A stretch of DNA of 64,000 nt, from assembly GCF_014190805.1 (NCBI RefSeq), contig NZ_JACHVQ010000001.1, positions 496,001-560,000 on the forward strand. Reading direction: 5' to 3'. The notes under the pieces are model-generated. The model ran no database searches. It worked only from the letters and a program-made list of their open reading frames with translations, and had not been told where the DNA came from. Shown here in pieces: positions 7,809 to 15,624 of the stretch; positions within the stretch are counted from its first letter, which is position 1, and every line of letters begins with the position of its first letter. Made by a program: the position numbers and the translations under genes. This stretch comes from Flexivirga oryzae. Lineage in GTDB: Bacteria > Actinomycetota > Actinomycetes > Actinomycetales > Dermatophilaceae.

Positions 7809-9269
7809 ATGGAATCCCGCAGCGTCGCGCTGGTCACTCTGGGCTGCGCTCGCAACGAGGTCGACTCCGAGGAGCTGGCGGGCCGGCTCGCGAGCGAGGG
7901 GTGGACGCTCGTCGACGACGCTGCCGACGCGGACGTCGCGGTCATCAACACCTGCGGGTTCGTCGAGCAGGCCAAGAAGGACTCGATCGACGCGCTGCTG
8001 GAGGCGAACGACCTCAAGGAGCACGGCCGCACCCAGGCGGTGGTCGCCGTCGGTTGCCTCGCCGAGCGGTATGGCGCGCAGCTCGCGGCACAGCTGCCGG
8101 AGGCCGACGCCGTCCTCGGATTCGATTCGTATGTCGACATGTCGGCGCATCTCACGTCCGTGCTGGCCGGGCACGCCCCCGCCTCGCACACCCCGTCCGA
8201 CCGGCGCAAGCTGTTGCCGATCAGTCCCGTCGACCGGCAGGGCGCGGAGGTCGCGCACCCCGGTCACGGTGACGTTCGCCGGCCGGATGCCGTCGATGTC
8301 GCGTCCCCGGCATCCTCGCCCCGCGTCATCCGGGCCCGGCTCGACGGGCGTCCCTGGGCGCCGCTGAAGATCGCCTCCGGGTGCGACCGGCGGTGCTCGT
8401 TCTGCGCGATCCCGAGCTTCCGTGGCGCCTTCGTGTCGCGCCGGCCCGCCGACGTGCTCGCCGAGGCACGCTGGCTCGGACAGCACGACGTGCGGGAGAT
8501 CTTCTTGGTCTCGGAGAACTCCACGTCCTACGGCAAGGACCTCGGCGATCTGCGGCTGCTCGACACGATGCTGCCGGAACTCACACAGGTTGAGGGGATT
8601 TCGCGGGTCCGGGTGTCCTACCTGCAACCGGCGGAGCTGCGGCCCGACCTGCTCGACGTGATGACCGCGACCCCGGGCGTCGTCCCGTACTTCGACATCT
8701 CGTTCCAGCATGCGAGCGGGCCGCTGTTGCGGCGGATGCGGCGGTTCGGCAACAAGGACGCCTTCCTCGAACTGCTGGACGGTGTGCGGGCGCGCGCGCC
8801 ATACGCCGGCATCCGCAGCAATGTCATCGTCGGGTTCCCCGGGGAGACCGACGACGACCTGGCCGAGCTCGAGGACTTCCTCGTCAACGCACGGCTCGAC
8901 GTCGTCGGCGTGTTCGGCTACTCCGACGAGGACGGCACCGAGGCCGAGTCGTATGACGCCAAGCTTCCCGCCCACGAGGTCGCGGCACGGCTGGAGCACT
9001 TCCGCACGATGGCCGAGCAGCTCAACGAGCAGCGGGCGACCGAGCGGATCGGCGAAACCGTCGAGGTGCTGGTCGAATCCGACGGCACGGCCGAGGACGA
9101 CGACGTGCAGGTGCGCGGTCGCGCGGGGCAGCAGGGGCCGGACGTCGACGGTGAGACGATCCTCGCCGTCGAGCCCGGCAGCGTGGCGATCGGCGACGTC
9201 GTCACCGCCCGGGTGACCGACACGCTCGGCATCGACCTGATCGCGACGCCGACGGAGCTGATCGCGTGA
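7809..9269 (+). CDS. rimO: Ribosomal protein uS12 (Asp) methylthiotransferase RimO
   Basis: Radical-SAM enzyme that methylthiolates a conserved Asp of ribosomal protein S12. The 486 residues show the family order. First comes the N-terminal MTTase domain (VTLGCARNEVDSEEL and VINTCGFV). The radical-SAM core follows with C192, C196 and C199 in CDRRCSFC and the GFPGET motif. A C-terminal TRAM domain ends the protein. RimO rather than MiaB is indicated by CARNEVDSE and AIPSFRGAF; MiaB is encoded separately at 37 kb. A -10-like TACAGT at 7796 lies seven bases before the ATG, suggesting a leaderless transcript. It overlaps pgsA by 4 bp. Confidence 0.95.
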   Translation: MESRSVALVTLGCARNEVDSEELAGRLASEGWTLVDDAADADVAVINTCGFVEQAKKDSIDALLEANDLKEHGRTQAVVAVGCLAERYGAQLAAQLPEADAVLGFDSYVDMSAHLTSVLAGHAPASHTPSDRRKLLPISPVDRQGAEVAHPGHGDVRRPDAVDVASPASSPRVIRARLDGRPWAPLKIASGCDRRCSFCAIPSFRGAFVSRRPADVLAEARWLGQHDVREIFLVSENSTSYGKDLGDLRLLDTMLPELTQVEGISRVRVSYLQPAELRPDLLDVMTATPGVVPYFDISFQHASGPLLRRMRRFGNKDAFLELLDGVRARAPYAGIRSNVIVGFPGETDDDLAELEDFLVNARLDVVGVFGYSDEDGTEAESYDAKLPAHEVAARLEHFRTMAEQLNEQRATERIGETVEVLVESDGTAEDDDVQVRGRAGQQGPDVDGETILAVEPGSVAIGDVVTARVTDTLGIDLIATPTELIA

Positions 9270-10003
9270 GTGCGGCCGAACGCCGAGAGCCCCGTGCCAT
9301 CGCGCGCGAGGAGCTGGAGCGGCGCAGGGCCGAGTTCGAGCGGCGCCGCGCGGCCGGGGAGCCGCTGATCGCACCGCCGCTGCCCGACCCGGCGTCGACA
9401 CCCAGCACCGGCGTGAGCACCTGGAACATCGCCAACGCGCTCACGATGTTCCGCATCGTGCTCGTGCCGTTCTTCGGCTGGGCGCTGCTGACCCACGGCG
9501 GACACGACACGCCATACCGGATCGTCGCCGTGGTGCTCTTCGTGATCGCGTCCGTCACCGACCGCATCGACGGTGACCTGGCCCGATCCCGTGGACTGGT
9601 CACCGATTTCGGCAAGATGATGGATCCCATCGCCGACAAGGCGCTGATGGGTATGGCGCTCATCGGCCTGTCGATCATCGGGCGACTGCCCTGGTGGGTG
9701 ACGGGGATCATCCTGATCCGCGAGGTCGGCATCACCCTGCTGCGGCTGTCGGTGATCCGGCACGGCGTGCTGCCGGCCAGCCGCGGCGGCAAGCTGAAGA
9801 CCTTCCTGCAGGCGGTGGCGATCGGGCTGTTCCTGCTGCCGATCTCCGGGTGGTTCGACATCGTCGCCTGGGTGGTGATGCTGGCCGCGCTCGCGATCAC
9901 CGTCGCGACCGGTGTCGACTACGTCTTCCGGGCGGTCAAGCTGCGGCAGAACAGCGAGCGGTCCCGGGCACGACGGGCGCGCAGGGCGCAACGGGGGCGG
10001 TGA
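9266..10003 (+). CDS. pgsA: CDP-diacylglycerol--glycerol-3-phosphate 3-phosphatidyltransferase
   Basis: Membrane enzyme of phosphatidylglycerol synthesis that joins CDP-diacylglycerol to glycerol-3-phosphate. After a charged ~50-residue N-terminal extension, the CDP-alcohol phosphotransferase motif is complete: D99, D102, G103, A106, R107, then G and two Asp in DFGKMMDPIADKAL. Four to six hydrophobic helices surround it. The GTG start overlaps the rimO stop by 4 bp, and pncC begins 3 bases after its stop, so rimO-pgsA-pncC forms one translationally coupled unit. The basic C-terminus (RARRARRAQRGR) probably faces the cytoplasm. Confidence 0.93.
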   Translation: MSAAERREPRAIAREELERRRAEFERRRAAGEPLIAPPLPDPASTPSTGVSTWNIANALTMFRIVLVPFFGWALLTHGGHDTPYRIVAVVLFVIASVTDRIDGDLARSRGLVTDFGKMMDPIADKALMGMALIGLSIIGRLPWWVTGIILIREVGITLLRLSVIRHGVLPASRGGKLKTFLQAVAIGLFLLPISGWFDIVAWVVMLAALAITVATGVDYVFRAVKLRQNSERSRARRARRAQRGR

Positions 10004-10005
10004 CG

Positions 10006-10512
10006 ATGGACGACGACGAGCTCATCGTGACGCTGGTGCGCAGCGGGGACACCGTCGCCGCCGCGGAGTCGCTCACCGGCGGCCTGGTGTGCGCGGCACT
10101 GACCGCGGTGCCCGGCGCGAGTGCGGTGGTGCGCGGGAGCGTCACGTCATACGCGACCGACACGAAGGCGAGCGTGCTCGGCGTGGGTGAGCGCCTGCTG
10201 CGCGCCGGTGGGCCGGTCCAGGCCGAGGTGGCACGGCAGATGGCGCACGGTGTGCGCCGGCTGCTGGGCGCGACGCACGGTCTCGCGACGACGGGCGTCG
10301 CCGGGCCCGACCCCCAGGACGACGTGCCGGTCGGGCGCGTGTTTATCGCGGTGGCCTGGGACGACGCGCCCGGGGTGCCGGTCGACGAGGTGCGCATGCT
10401 GGACCTGAACGGCGACCGTGCGGCGATCCGCGAGCAGACCGTCCGTGCCGTGCTCGACCTGCTCGGCGACTGTGTCACGGGCGGGAATGCCGGCGGTGGG
10501 CACGATGGTTGA
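10006..10512 (+). CDS. pncC: Nicotinamide-nucleotide amidohydrolase (CinA C-terminal type)
   Basis: 168 residues, corresponding to the stand-alone CinA C-terminal domain that deamidates nicotinamide mononucleotide in NAD salvage. Family motifs are AESLTGG near residues 20-26, VRGSVTSYATDTK, and TTGVAGPDPQDDVPVG. The N-terminal molybdopterin-binding-like domain of long CinA proteins is absent, as is usual in this gene order. ATG at 10006 follows the pgsA stop by two bases. Neighbours pgsA and clgR match the conserved actinobacterial block. Confidence 0.9.
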   Translation: MDDDELIVTLVRSGDTVAAAESLTGGLVCAALTAVPGASAVVRGSVTSYATDTKASVLGVGERLLRAGGPVQAEVARQMAHGVRRLLGATHGLATTGVAGPDPQDDVPVGRVFIAVAWDDAPGVPVDEVRMLDLNGDRAAIREQTVRAVLDLLGDCVTGGNAGGGHDG

Positions 10513-10552
10513 CCAGTCCGTAACATCCCGTCCTGGGTGGCGTGTCCGACAT

Positions 10553-10575
10553 CGGTCGGTGCCGCCCGCTAAGCT
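10553..10575 (+). promoter_or_regulatory. PafBC-like (RecA-NDp) promoter candidate for clgR
   Basis: CGGTCGGTG at 10553-10561 matches 7 of 9 bases of the DNA-damage promoter box TTGTCRGTG. It is followed by exactly 8 bases and TAAGCT (TAnnnT) at 10570-10575. The recA promoter at 27996 has the same architecture. A TGTTCGC word at 10581 resembles half a ClgR site. Confidence 0.5.
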
Positions 10576-10614
10576 GATCTTGTTCGCACTGCTGTCGATG
10601 CCGAGGGAGGCGCC

Positions 10615-10914
10615 ATGATCCTGCTCCGCCGTGAGCTCGGCGACGTGCTGCGCAGTGTGCGTCGTGAGCAGGGCCGCACCCTGCGCGAAGTCGCGCAGGC
10701 GGCACAGCTGTCGCTCGGCTATCTCTCCGAGATCGAGCGTGGTGAGAAGGAAGCCTCGTCCGAGTTGCTCGCCGCCGTCTGCGACGCCCTGGGTGTGCGT
10801 ATGTCGGAAGCACTGCTCTCGGTCTCCCAGCGCTTGGCAGCTGCCGAGCAGGTCGCCGCGCCGGTGCCGCTCCCGGTCCCGGAGGCCGCCTCCGTCGTCT
10901 CCTCCGCGGCCTGA
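10615..10914 (+). CDS. clgR: XRE-family transcriptional activator ClgR
   Basis: 99-residue helix-turn-helix protein. MILLRRELGDVLRSVRREQGRTLREVAQAAQLSLGYLSEIERGEKEASSELL covers the canonical ClgR DNA-binding domain, and a Pro/Val/Ala-rich tail ends in ...SSAA, the kind of terminus Clp proteases recognise. In actinobacteria ClgR activates clp protease and chaperone genes and is itself degraded by ClpP. GAGGGAGG at 10603-10610 is a strong ribosome site. A PafBC-like promoter lies upstream. The stop is one base from the stop of the convergent nei-type gene. Confidence 0.92.
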   Translation: MILLRRELGDVLRSVRREQGRTLREVAQAAQLSLGYLSEIERGEKEASSELLAAVCDALGVRMSEALLSVSQRLAAAEQVAAPVPLPVPEAASVVSSAA

Positions 10915-10915
10915 T

Positions 10916-11689
10916 TCACCCTCCCGGCTGACAGCCGGGACAGAACACCAGCGTCCGCTGCGTCGCTGCATCTGCGATCGGACCGTTGCGCAACAATCTC
11001 CCGCACCGTGGGCAGGGCTCACCGACATGCCCGTATGCCGTTGCGGCGTCAGCCCATTCGGTGCGTTCGATCGACCGGTGCAACAGGCGGTGCGCCGTCT
11101 CCAGCAGCGCGCCCAGTCCGTCGTCGGTCAGCTGCCCCACGGTCGACCACGGGCTGAGCCGTCGGGCGAAGAGCGTCTCGGTCGTCCAGATCGTGCCGAG
11201 CCCGGCCAGGTTGCGCTGGTCCAGCAGGGCCGCGCCGATCGTGCGGTCCGGCCGTCGCCGCAGCCGTTGCGCCGCCGCGCCGGGGTCCCAGTCGGCGCCC
11301 AGCAGGTCCGGGCCGAGGTGGCCGACCAGCCGGTGCTCGTCACGGGTGTCCACCAGGTCGAGCATGCCGAGCCGCTCGCCGATCGCGGTCCGGCCGGTCG
11401 TGGCGAGCAGTGCGCGGATCGCCGGATTGCGCACCGAACCCGGCGTCATCGAGCCGGTAGGGCGGACCCGCCAACTGCCGTCCATCCGCAGATGGCTGTG
11501 CAACGTCAGACCCGAGTCGAGCCGGTGCAGCAGGTGTTTGCCGCGGGGGACCACCTCGACGGTGGTCATCCCGTGCAGGTGCGTGCCGGCGAGGCTGGGC
11601 CACCTCAGCTCGCACCCGACCAGTGGCGCACCCCGCAGGGCGTCGTCGAGACGCCGTGCGGTGCGCCATACAGCGTCGCCTTCGGGCAT
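10916..11689 (-). CDS. nei: Endonuclease VIII-type DNA glycosylase (Fpg/Nei family)
   Basis: 257-residue base-excision-repair glycosylase/AP-lyase for oxidised pyrimidines. It begins MPEGDAVWR, where Pro2 and Glu3 are the catalytic pair and PEGD marks Nei rather than MutM (PELPE). The helix-two-turn-helix stretch LLDQRNLAGLGTIWTTETLF and a zinc finger with C226, C229, C250 and C253 are intact. The long upstream open frame on this strand is a shadow; the MPEGD start is decisive. It is convergent with clgR and divergent from the histidine kinase. Confidence 0.92.
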   Translation of the reverse strand: MPEGDAVWRTARRLDDALRGAPLVGCELRWPSLAGTHLHGMTTVEVVPRGKHLLHRLDSGLTLHSHLRMDGSWRVRPTGSMTPGSVRNPAIRALLATTGRTAIGERLGMLDLVDTRDEHRLVGHLGPDLLGADWDPGAAAQRLRRRPDRTIGAALLDQRNLAGLGTIWTTETLFARRLSPWSTVGQLTDDGLGALLETAHRLLHRSIERTEWADAATAYGHVGEPCPRCGRLLRNGPIADAATQRTLVFCPGCQPGG

Positions 11690-11752
11690 GTCTCGCATCA
11701 TCTCAACACTGGTATGACGATCGGTGCGTCGGCGGTCCCTAGGCTGGCCCGC

Positions 11753-12889
11753 ATGACCGACCCAGCCCGTGTGATCCCGCCGTGGTGGCAGCGGCACCTG
11801 CTCGACGTCCTGGCCGCCTTCGGTGCGCTCGCCGTCATCGGGTCGGCGAGCCACCTGCACGTCCACGGATCCGAGCGCGGCATCGACGCGCTCGCCATCG
11901 CGCTCGGCCTGGTGGGTATGGCGGCCGTGGTCGCCCGGCGGGTCTCGCCGCTGGCCAGCCTGGTGGTGCCGTGCGCCGCGGTCGGTGCCTACCTGCTGCT
12001 GCACTACCCGAACGGGCCGGCCTACTTCTTGCTGCCGCTCGGCGTCTTCTGCTTCGGTTTCTACGCACGGCGAGGTCCGGCACGGCGGCTCGGACCGGTC
12101 GCGGTGCTCGTCGTGGCCGCGTGTGCGTATGTCGCCGGCGGGCAGGACACCATTCTGCGGGTCTCGATCGTGCTGAGCTGGGGCATCGCTGCGCTCATCC
12201 TCGCCGAGTGGTTGCGAACCATCGCCGACAGGGCGATTGAGCGTCGAAAGGCCTTGCAACAGCAGCAAATACGTGCACAAGTGGAGCAACAGCTGGAGCT
12301 GGCGAGGGACCTGCACGACAGTGTCGCCCACGCGTTGACCGCGATCACGGTGCAGGCTGCGCTCGCCGAGCGACTGGCCAAGGACCACCCCGAGCAGGCG
12401 ATCGAGGCGGCGCGGGCCGCGCGCATCGCCGGCCGTGACGCGCTCGCGGACCTGGGCGCGATCGTCGGGTCGCTGCGCGAGCCGGGCGCCGCGCCGACCC
12501 GGCCGCAGCACGGGCTCGACGAGATCGACGGCCTGGTGGCGGGTGCACGCGAAGCCGGACTGCGGGTCGAGGTGGACAGCGGTGCGCTGGACGGGATCGC
12601 CGCCGACGTGCAGGCTGCGGCATACCGGGTCGTCCAGGAGGGGCTGACGAATGCCGTGCGTTACGCGCCGGGCGGGCGACTCGCGCTGTCCATGACCGCG
12701 GAGCGGTCCGCGTTCCGCGTCGAGTTGGTGGACGACGGTCCGGCGGAGGGGAGCATCGCACAGCCCTCGGGCGGCGGGCACGGCCTGGTCGGTATGGCGG
12801 AACGTGTCCGCGCGACCGGCGGCGTGCTGCGGCACGGGCCACGTCCCGACGGTGGATACTTCGTCGAAGCACGTTGGGAGACACCGTGA
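11753..12889 (+). CDS. Two-component sensor histidine kinase, NarL-partner type
   Basis: 378 residues. About five or six membrane helices (residues 15-160) form a small sensor with little extracytoplasmic sequence. A short coiled coil rich in Gln follows, then a HisKA_3 dimerisation domain with H188 in RDLHDSVAHAL, and a HATPase domain with QEGLTNAVRYA and a GLVGMAERV box. A -10-like TAGGCT at 11740-11745 lies seven bases before the ATG, so it may be leaderless. Its stop overlaps the response-regulator GTG by 4 bp. The neighbouring ABC exporter is the likely target. Confidence 0.9.
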   Translation: MTDPARVIPPWWQRHLLDVLAAFGALAVIGSASHLHVHGSERGIDALAIALGLVGMAAVVARRVSPLASLVVPCAAVGAYLLLHYPNGPAYFLLPLGVFCFGFYARRGPARRLGPVAVLVVAACAYVAGGQDTILRVSIVLSWGIAALILAEWLRTIADRAIERRKALQQQQIRAQVEQQLELARDLHDSVAHALTAITVQAALAERLAKDHPEQAIEAARAARIAGRDALADLGAIVGSLREPGAAPTRPQHGLDEIDGLVAGAREAGLRVEVDSGALDGIAADVQAAAYRVVQEGLTNAVRYAPGGRLALSMTAERSAFRVELVDDGPAEGSIAQPSGGGHGLVGMAERVRATGGVLRHGPRPDGGYFVEARWETP

Positions 12890-13569
12890 TCCGAGTGGTA
12901 GTCGCCGATGATCAGGCGCTGGTCCGCCGCGGCTTCGCCACGCTCGTCGGGCTCGAACCGGACATCGACGTGGTCGCGGAGGCGACCACCGGGCACGAAG
13001 CCGTCGCAGCTGCGAAGGAGCACCGGCCCGACGTGCTGTTGATGGACATCCGGATGCCCGACCTGGACGGGCTCGAGGCGACCCGGCAGATCACCTCGGA
13101 CCCGCAGCTCGGCGGCGTGCACGTGGTGATGCTGACCACCTTCGACCTGGACGAATACGTGTTCCAGGCTTTGCGATTCGGCGCGAGCGGATTTCTGGTC
13201 AAGCACACCGACCCGGACGAACTCGTGCGTGCGCTGCGTGTCGTCGCCGCGGGTGACGCCTTGTTGTCGCCGACGGTGACCCGGCGGCTGATCGCCCGTT
13301 TCGCGACGGAGCACGAGGACGTCATACCGTCGCAGGGGCGGAGCGGGCCGTCGCCGCTCGCGGCGCTGCTCACCGAGCGCGAACGCGAGGTGGTCGGGCT
13401 CGTCGGCCAGGGGTTGTCCAACGACGAGATCGCCACCCAGTGGTTCGTGAGTCAGGCGACCGTGCGCACGCACGTCAGCCGGGCGATGACCAAGCTGCAC
13501 GCGCGCGACCGGGCACAGCTGGTCGTCATCGCCTACCAGCACGGCCTGGCCACCCCACCCGCCACCTGA
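12886..13569 (+). CDS. Two-component response regulator, NarL/FixJ (LuxR) family
   Basis: 227 residues. The receiver domain has the acidic pair in VVVADDQALVRRG, phospho-acceptor Asp54 in LLMDIRMPDLDG, then MLTTFDLDEYVF and the conserved Lys in FLVKH. A LuxR-type DNA-binding domain follows (LTEREREVVGLVGQGLSNDEIATQWFVSQATVRTHVSRAMTKL covers its helices). The GTG at 12886 gives MIRVVVADDQ and overlaps the kinase stop (GTGA); the TTG at 12874 is less likely. The stop codon lies in the first unit of a 24-bp tandem repeat. Confidence 0.92.
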   Translation: MIRVVVADDQALVRRGFATLVGLEPDIDVVAEATTGHEAVAAAKEHRPDVLLMDIRMPDLDGLEATRQITSDPQLGGVHVVMLTTFDLDEYVFQALRFGASGFLVKHTDPDELVRALRVVAAGDALLSPTVTRRLIARFATEHEDVIPSQGRSGPSPLAALLTEREREVVGLVGQGLSNDEIATQWFVSQATVRTHVSRAMTKLHARDRAQLVVIAYQHGLATPPAT

Positions 13570-13634
13570 CGCCACCCCGCACCCGCCACCTGACGCCACC
13601 CCGCACCCGCCACCTGACGCCACCCCACCACCGA
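13549..13634. repeat. 24-bp tandem repeat spanning a stop codon
   Basis: The unit GCCACCCCGCACCCGCCACC plus TGAC recurs with a 24-base period: a 22-base first copy at 13549-13570, full copies at 13571-13594 and 13595-13618, and a partial copy after. TGA recurs at 13567, 13591 and 13615, in the same frame. Confidence 0.85.
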
Positions 13635-13710
13635 GAGGCTCAGCAAATCCCGACGGGCTCAGTAAACCCGGCATTTCGGAGTGGTTGGACGGGCGAATTG
13701 CTGAGCCTCT
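13634..13710. repeat. Long inverted repeat of the AGGCTCAG hairpin family
   Basis: AGAGGCTCAGCAA at 13634-13646 is perfectly complementary to TTGCTGAGCCTCT at 13698-13710, with 51 bases between. The interior has a further GGGCTCAGTAAACCC word. It lies between the response regulator and the ABC exporter genes and may end transcription. Confidence 0.8.
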
Positions 13711-13814
13711 GGGCGTTATGTGGGCCTGTCGGGCTGGGGGGCTCAACATCTGACGTATGCCGATCTCGACGCACGACCGATGTGCATTCGCGCGAGCGAC
13801 GACACGCTTGAATC

Positions 13815-14807
13815 ATGAGTGAACAAGCAGTGTTCGAGAAGATTCAGGATTCCCGGCCGGGGCCGGGACGCCCCGGGACGGACGGTCTCGAGGTGGTCGC
13901 GGTCACCGGGCTCACCAAGCGGTACGGTCGCCGCACCGTCGTCGACGGGGTCGACCTACACCTGGCGGCCGGTTCGATCACCGGCCTCATCGGCCCCAAC
14001 GGTGCCGGCAAGACCACCATCATGTCCATGTTGCTGGGCCTGGTCCGGCCGACCGCAGGTCGCGGCACCGTGCTGGGCCACGACCTCACCCGGCCGGCCG
14101 ACTACCTTTCGCGTGTCGGTGCGCTCATTGAGGGCCCCGCGTTCTTCGGCAACCTGTCGGGGCGGGCCAACCTGCAGTACTTCGCTCGCCTCGGAGGACA
14201 CGACCTGGCCGGCATACCCGAAGTGCTCGACCTCGTCGGATTGCAAGGGCGAGAAGGAGATTCGTACTCGTCGTACTCGCTCGGCATGAAACAGCGACTC
14301 GGCATCGGGGTCGCGCTGTTGGGCGACCCGGACCTGGTGATCCTCGACGAGCCGACCAACGGCGTCGATCCGGCAGGGATGCGTGACATCCGGGCCATGG
14401 TGCGGCGGATCGCGGCAGACGGGCGCACCGTGCTCATCTCGTCGCACCTGCTGGCCGAGCTGGAGCACGTGTGCGACCGGGTCATCGTGCTGGATCAGGG
14501 CGGGTTGCGCTACAGCGGGCCGTTGCACGAGCTGCCCAGCTCGCGGGCCGAGGTCATCCTGCTGCGCGGGTTGTCCCCGGAGGACGACAGCGCGCTGCAC
14601 CGGTTGCTCACCGCGCAAGGGCGCACGGTGGAACGCCGCGCCGACGGCTTCGCGGTGGACGTCGGCGACGACGAGCCGGAACGGCTCGCCGGTGAACTGA
14701 GCCGCCACGCCATCGGCCAGGGTGTCGAGCTCGTCGAGCTCCACCATCAGAAACAGTCACTCGAGGACCGGGTGCTCGACCTGGTCGGCACAGGGAGCAG
14801 ATCATGA
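13815..14807 (+). CDS. ABC transporter ATP-binding protein (ABC-2 exporter type)
   Basis: 330 residues. The nucleotide-binding domain carries Walker A GPNGAGKTT near residues 60-68, signature YSLGMKQRL near 153-161 (the degenerate S-x-G-M-K form usual in drug and lantibiotic exporters), and Walker B DLVILDEPTNGVDPAG near 173. The H-loop is LISSHLLAELEHVCDR. A ~80-residue C-terminal tail is typical of BcrA-like ATPases. An ATGA overlap joins it to the permease gene. With the two-component genes just upstream it resembles envelope-stress or peptide-antibiotic detoxification modules. Confidence 0.93.
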   Translation: MSEQAVFEKIQDSRPGPGRPGTDGLEVVAVTGLTKRYGRRTVVDGVDLHLAAGSITGLIGPNGAGKTTIMSMLLGLVRPTAGRGTVLGHDLTRPADYLSRVGALIEGPAFFGNLSGRANLQYFARLGGHDLAGIPEVLDLVGLQGREGDSYSSYSLGMKQRLGIGVALLGDPDLVILDEPTNGVDPAGMRDIRAMVRRIAADGRTVLISSHLLAELEHVCDRVIVLDQGGLRYSGPLHELPSSRAEVILLRGLSPEDDSALHRLLTAQGRTVERRADGFAVDVGDDEPERLAGELSRHAIGQGVELVELHHQKQSLEDRVLDLVGTGSRS

Positions 14808-15622
14808 CAGCTATTTCGCGGGCACCGCGCACGAACGGCGCGGCCCTGAAGAACACGTTCGTCGCTGAGTGGATTCGGTTGTCCACCAAGCGAACCTGGC
14901 TCATCGCCATACCTTTCACCATCCTGTACTCCGCGATCCTGACCGTGGTGATGATCGACACCGCGCCGGTCCGCGCGAACGGCGGCGTGAGCCTGCAGGC
15001 GCTCGGGCAGTCCGGGGGTGGCACGCTCGCGGTACGCACCGCGGTCGCCTTCACCTCGGTACTGATCCTCGCGCTGTTCGTCGGGATGAGCGCCGGCTCC
15101 TTCGCCCGGGGGACGTGGCGCGCGTCGTTGCTGCAGCAGCCGAGGCGGCTCACGCTGGCGGCGGGCACGTTCGGCGCCCGCATCGCGATCAGCGCTGTCG
15201 TCGTGGTCGTCTTGTTCCTTGCCGGGCTGATCACGGCATACCTTGTCGCGCCGGGGCAGGGGGTGGACACCGGTTCGTGGCTCGATGCGACATCACTGCG
15301 GATGGCCGGCGAGGACTATCTGCGGACGATGGGCTTCATCGCCGGTTGGGCGGTGCTCGGCACGCTGCTCGGCATCGTCACCCGCTCGGTGCCGATCGGT
15401 CTCGGCATCGGCATCCTGTGGGCCGGCCCGATCGAGAACGTCCTGGGTGACAGGCTCAGTCTGGGCGGCGAGTGGTTCCCCGGGCTGCTGCTGCGGTATG
15501 TCGTCGCCCCCGAGACCGCGACCGTCACCGGGATCGCACTGACACTGCGCCTGGTCCTGTATGGCGTCGCGGCGCTCGTCGTGGTATCGACGCTGCTGCG
15601 GCGCCGCGACGTCAGCAGCTAG
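14804..15622 (+). CDS. ABC-2 type permease, partner of the preceding ATPase
   Basis: 272 residues. About six hydrophobic helices, near residues 30-52, 82-103, 122-147, 178-200, 206-222 and 245-266, with a cytoplasmic N-terminus (KNTFVAEWIRLSTKRTW) as in BcrB-like permeases. It overlaps the ATPase gene by 4 bp and is almost certainly its membrane subunit. The substrate is unknown. The stop lies two bases from the stop of the convergent lhr gene. Confidence 0.87.
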   Translation: MTAISRAPRTNGAALKNTFVAEWIRLSTKRTWLIAIPFTILYSAILTVVMIDTAPVRANGGVSLQALGQSGGGTLAVRTAVAFTSVLILALFVGMSAGSFARGTWRASLLQQPRRLTLAAGTFGARIAISAVVVVVLFLAGLITAYLVAPGQGVDTGSWLDATSLRMAGEDYLRTMGFIAGWAVLGTLLGIVTRSVPIGLGIGILWAGPIENVLGDRLSLGGEWFPGLLLRYVVAPETATVTGIALTLRLVLYGVAALVVVSTLLRRRDVSS

Positions 15623-15624
15623 CG

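Noticed and set aside
6502..8367. 621-codon forward frame opposite the dipeptidase
   Set aside because: Runs through the reverse-strand M19 gene and into rimO in another frame; no domain seen.
13549..13634. Possible CRISPR-like array
   Set aside because: Unit is 24 bases with no spacers; simple tandem duplication with no cas genes nearby.
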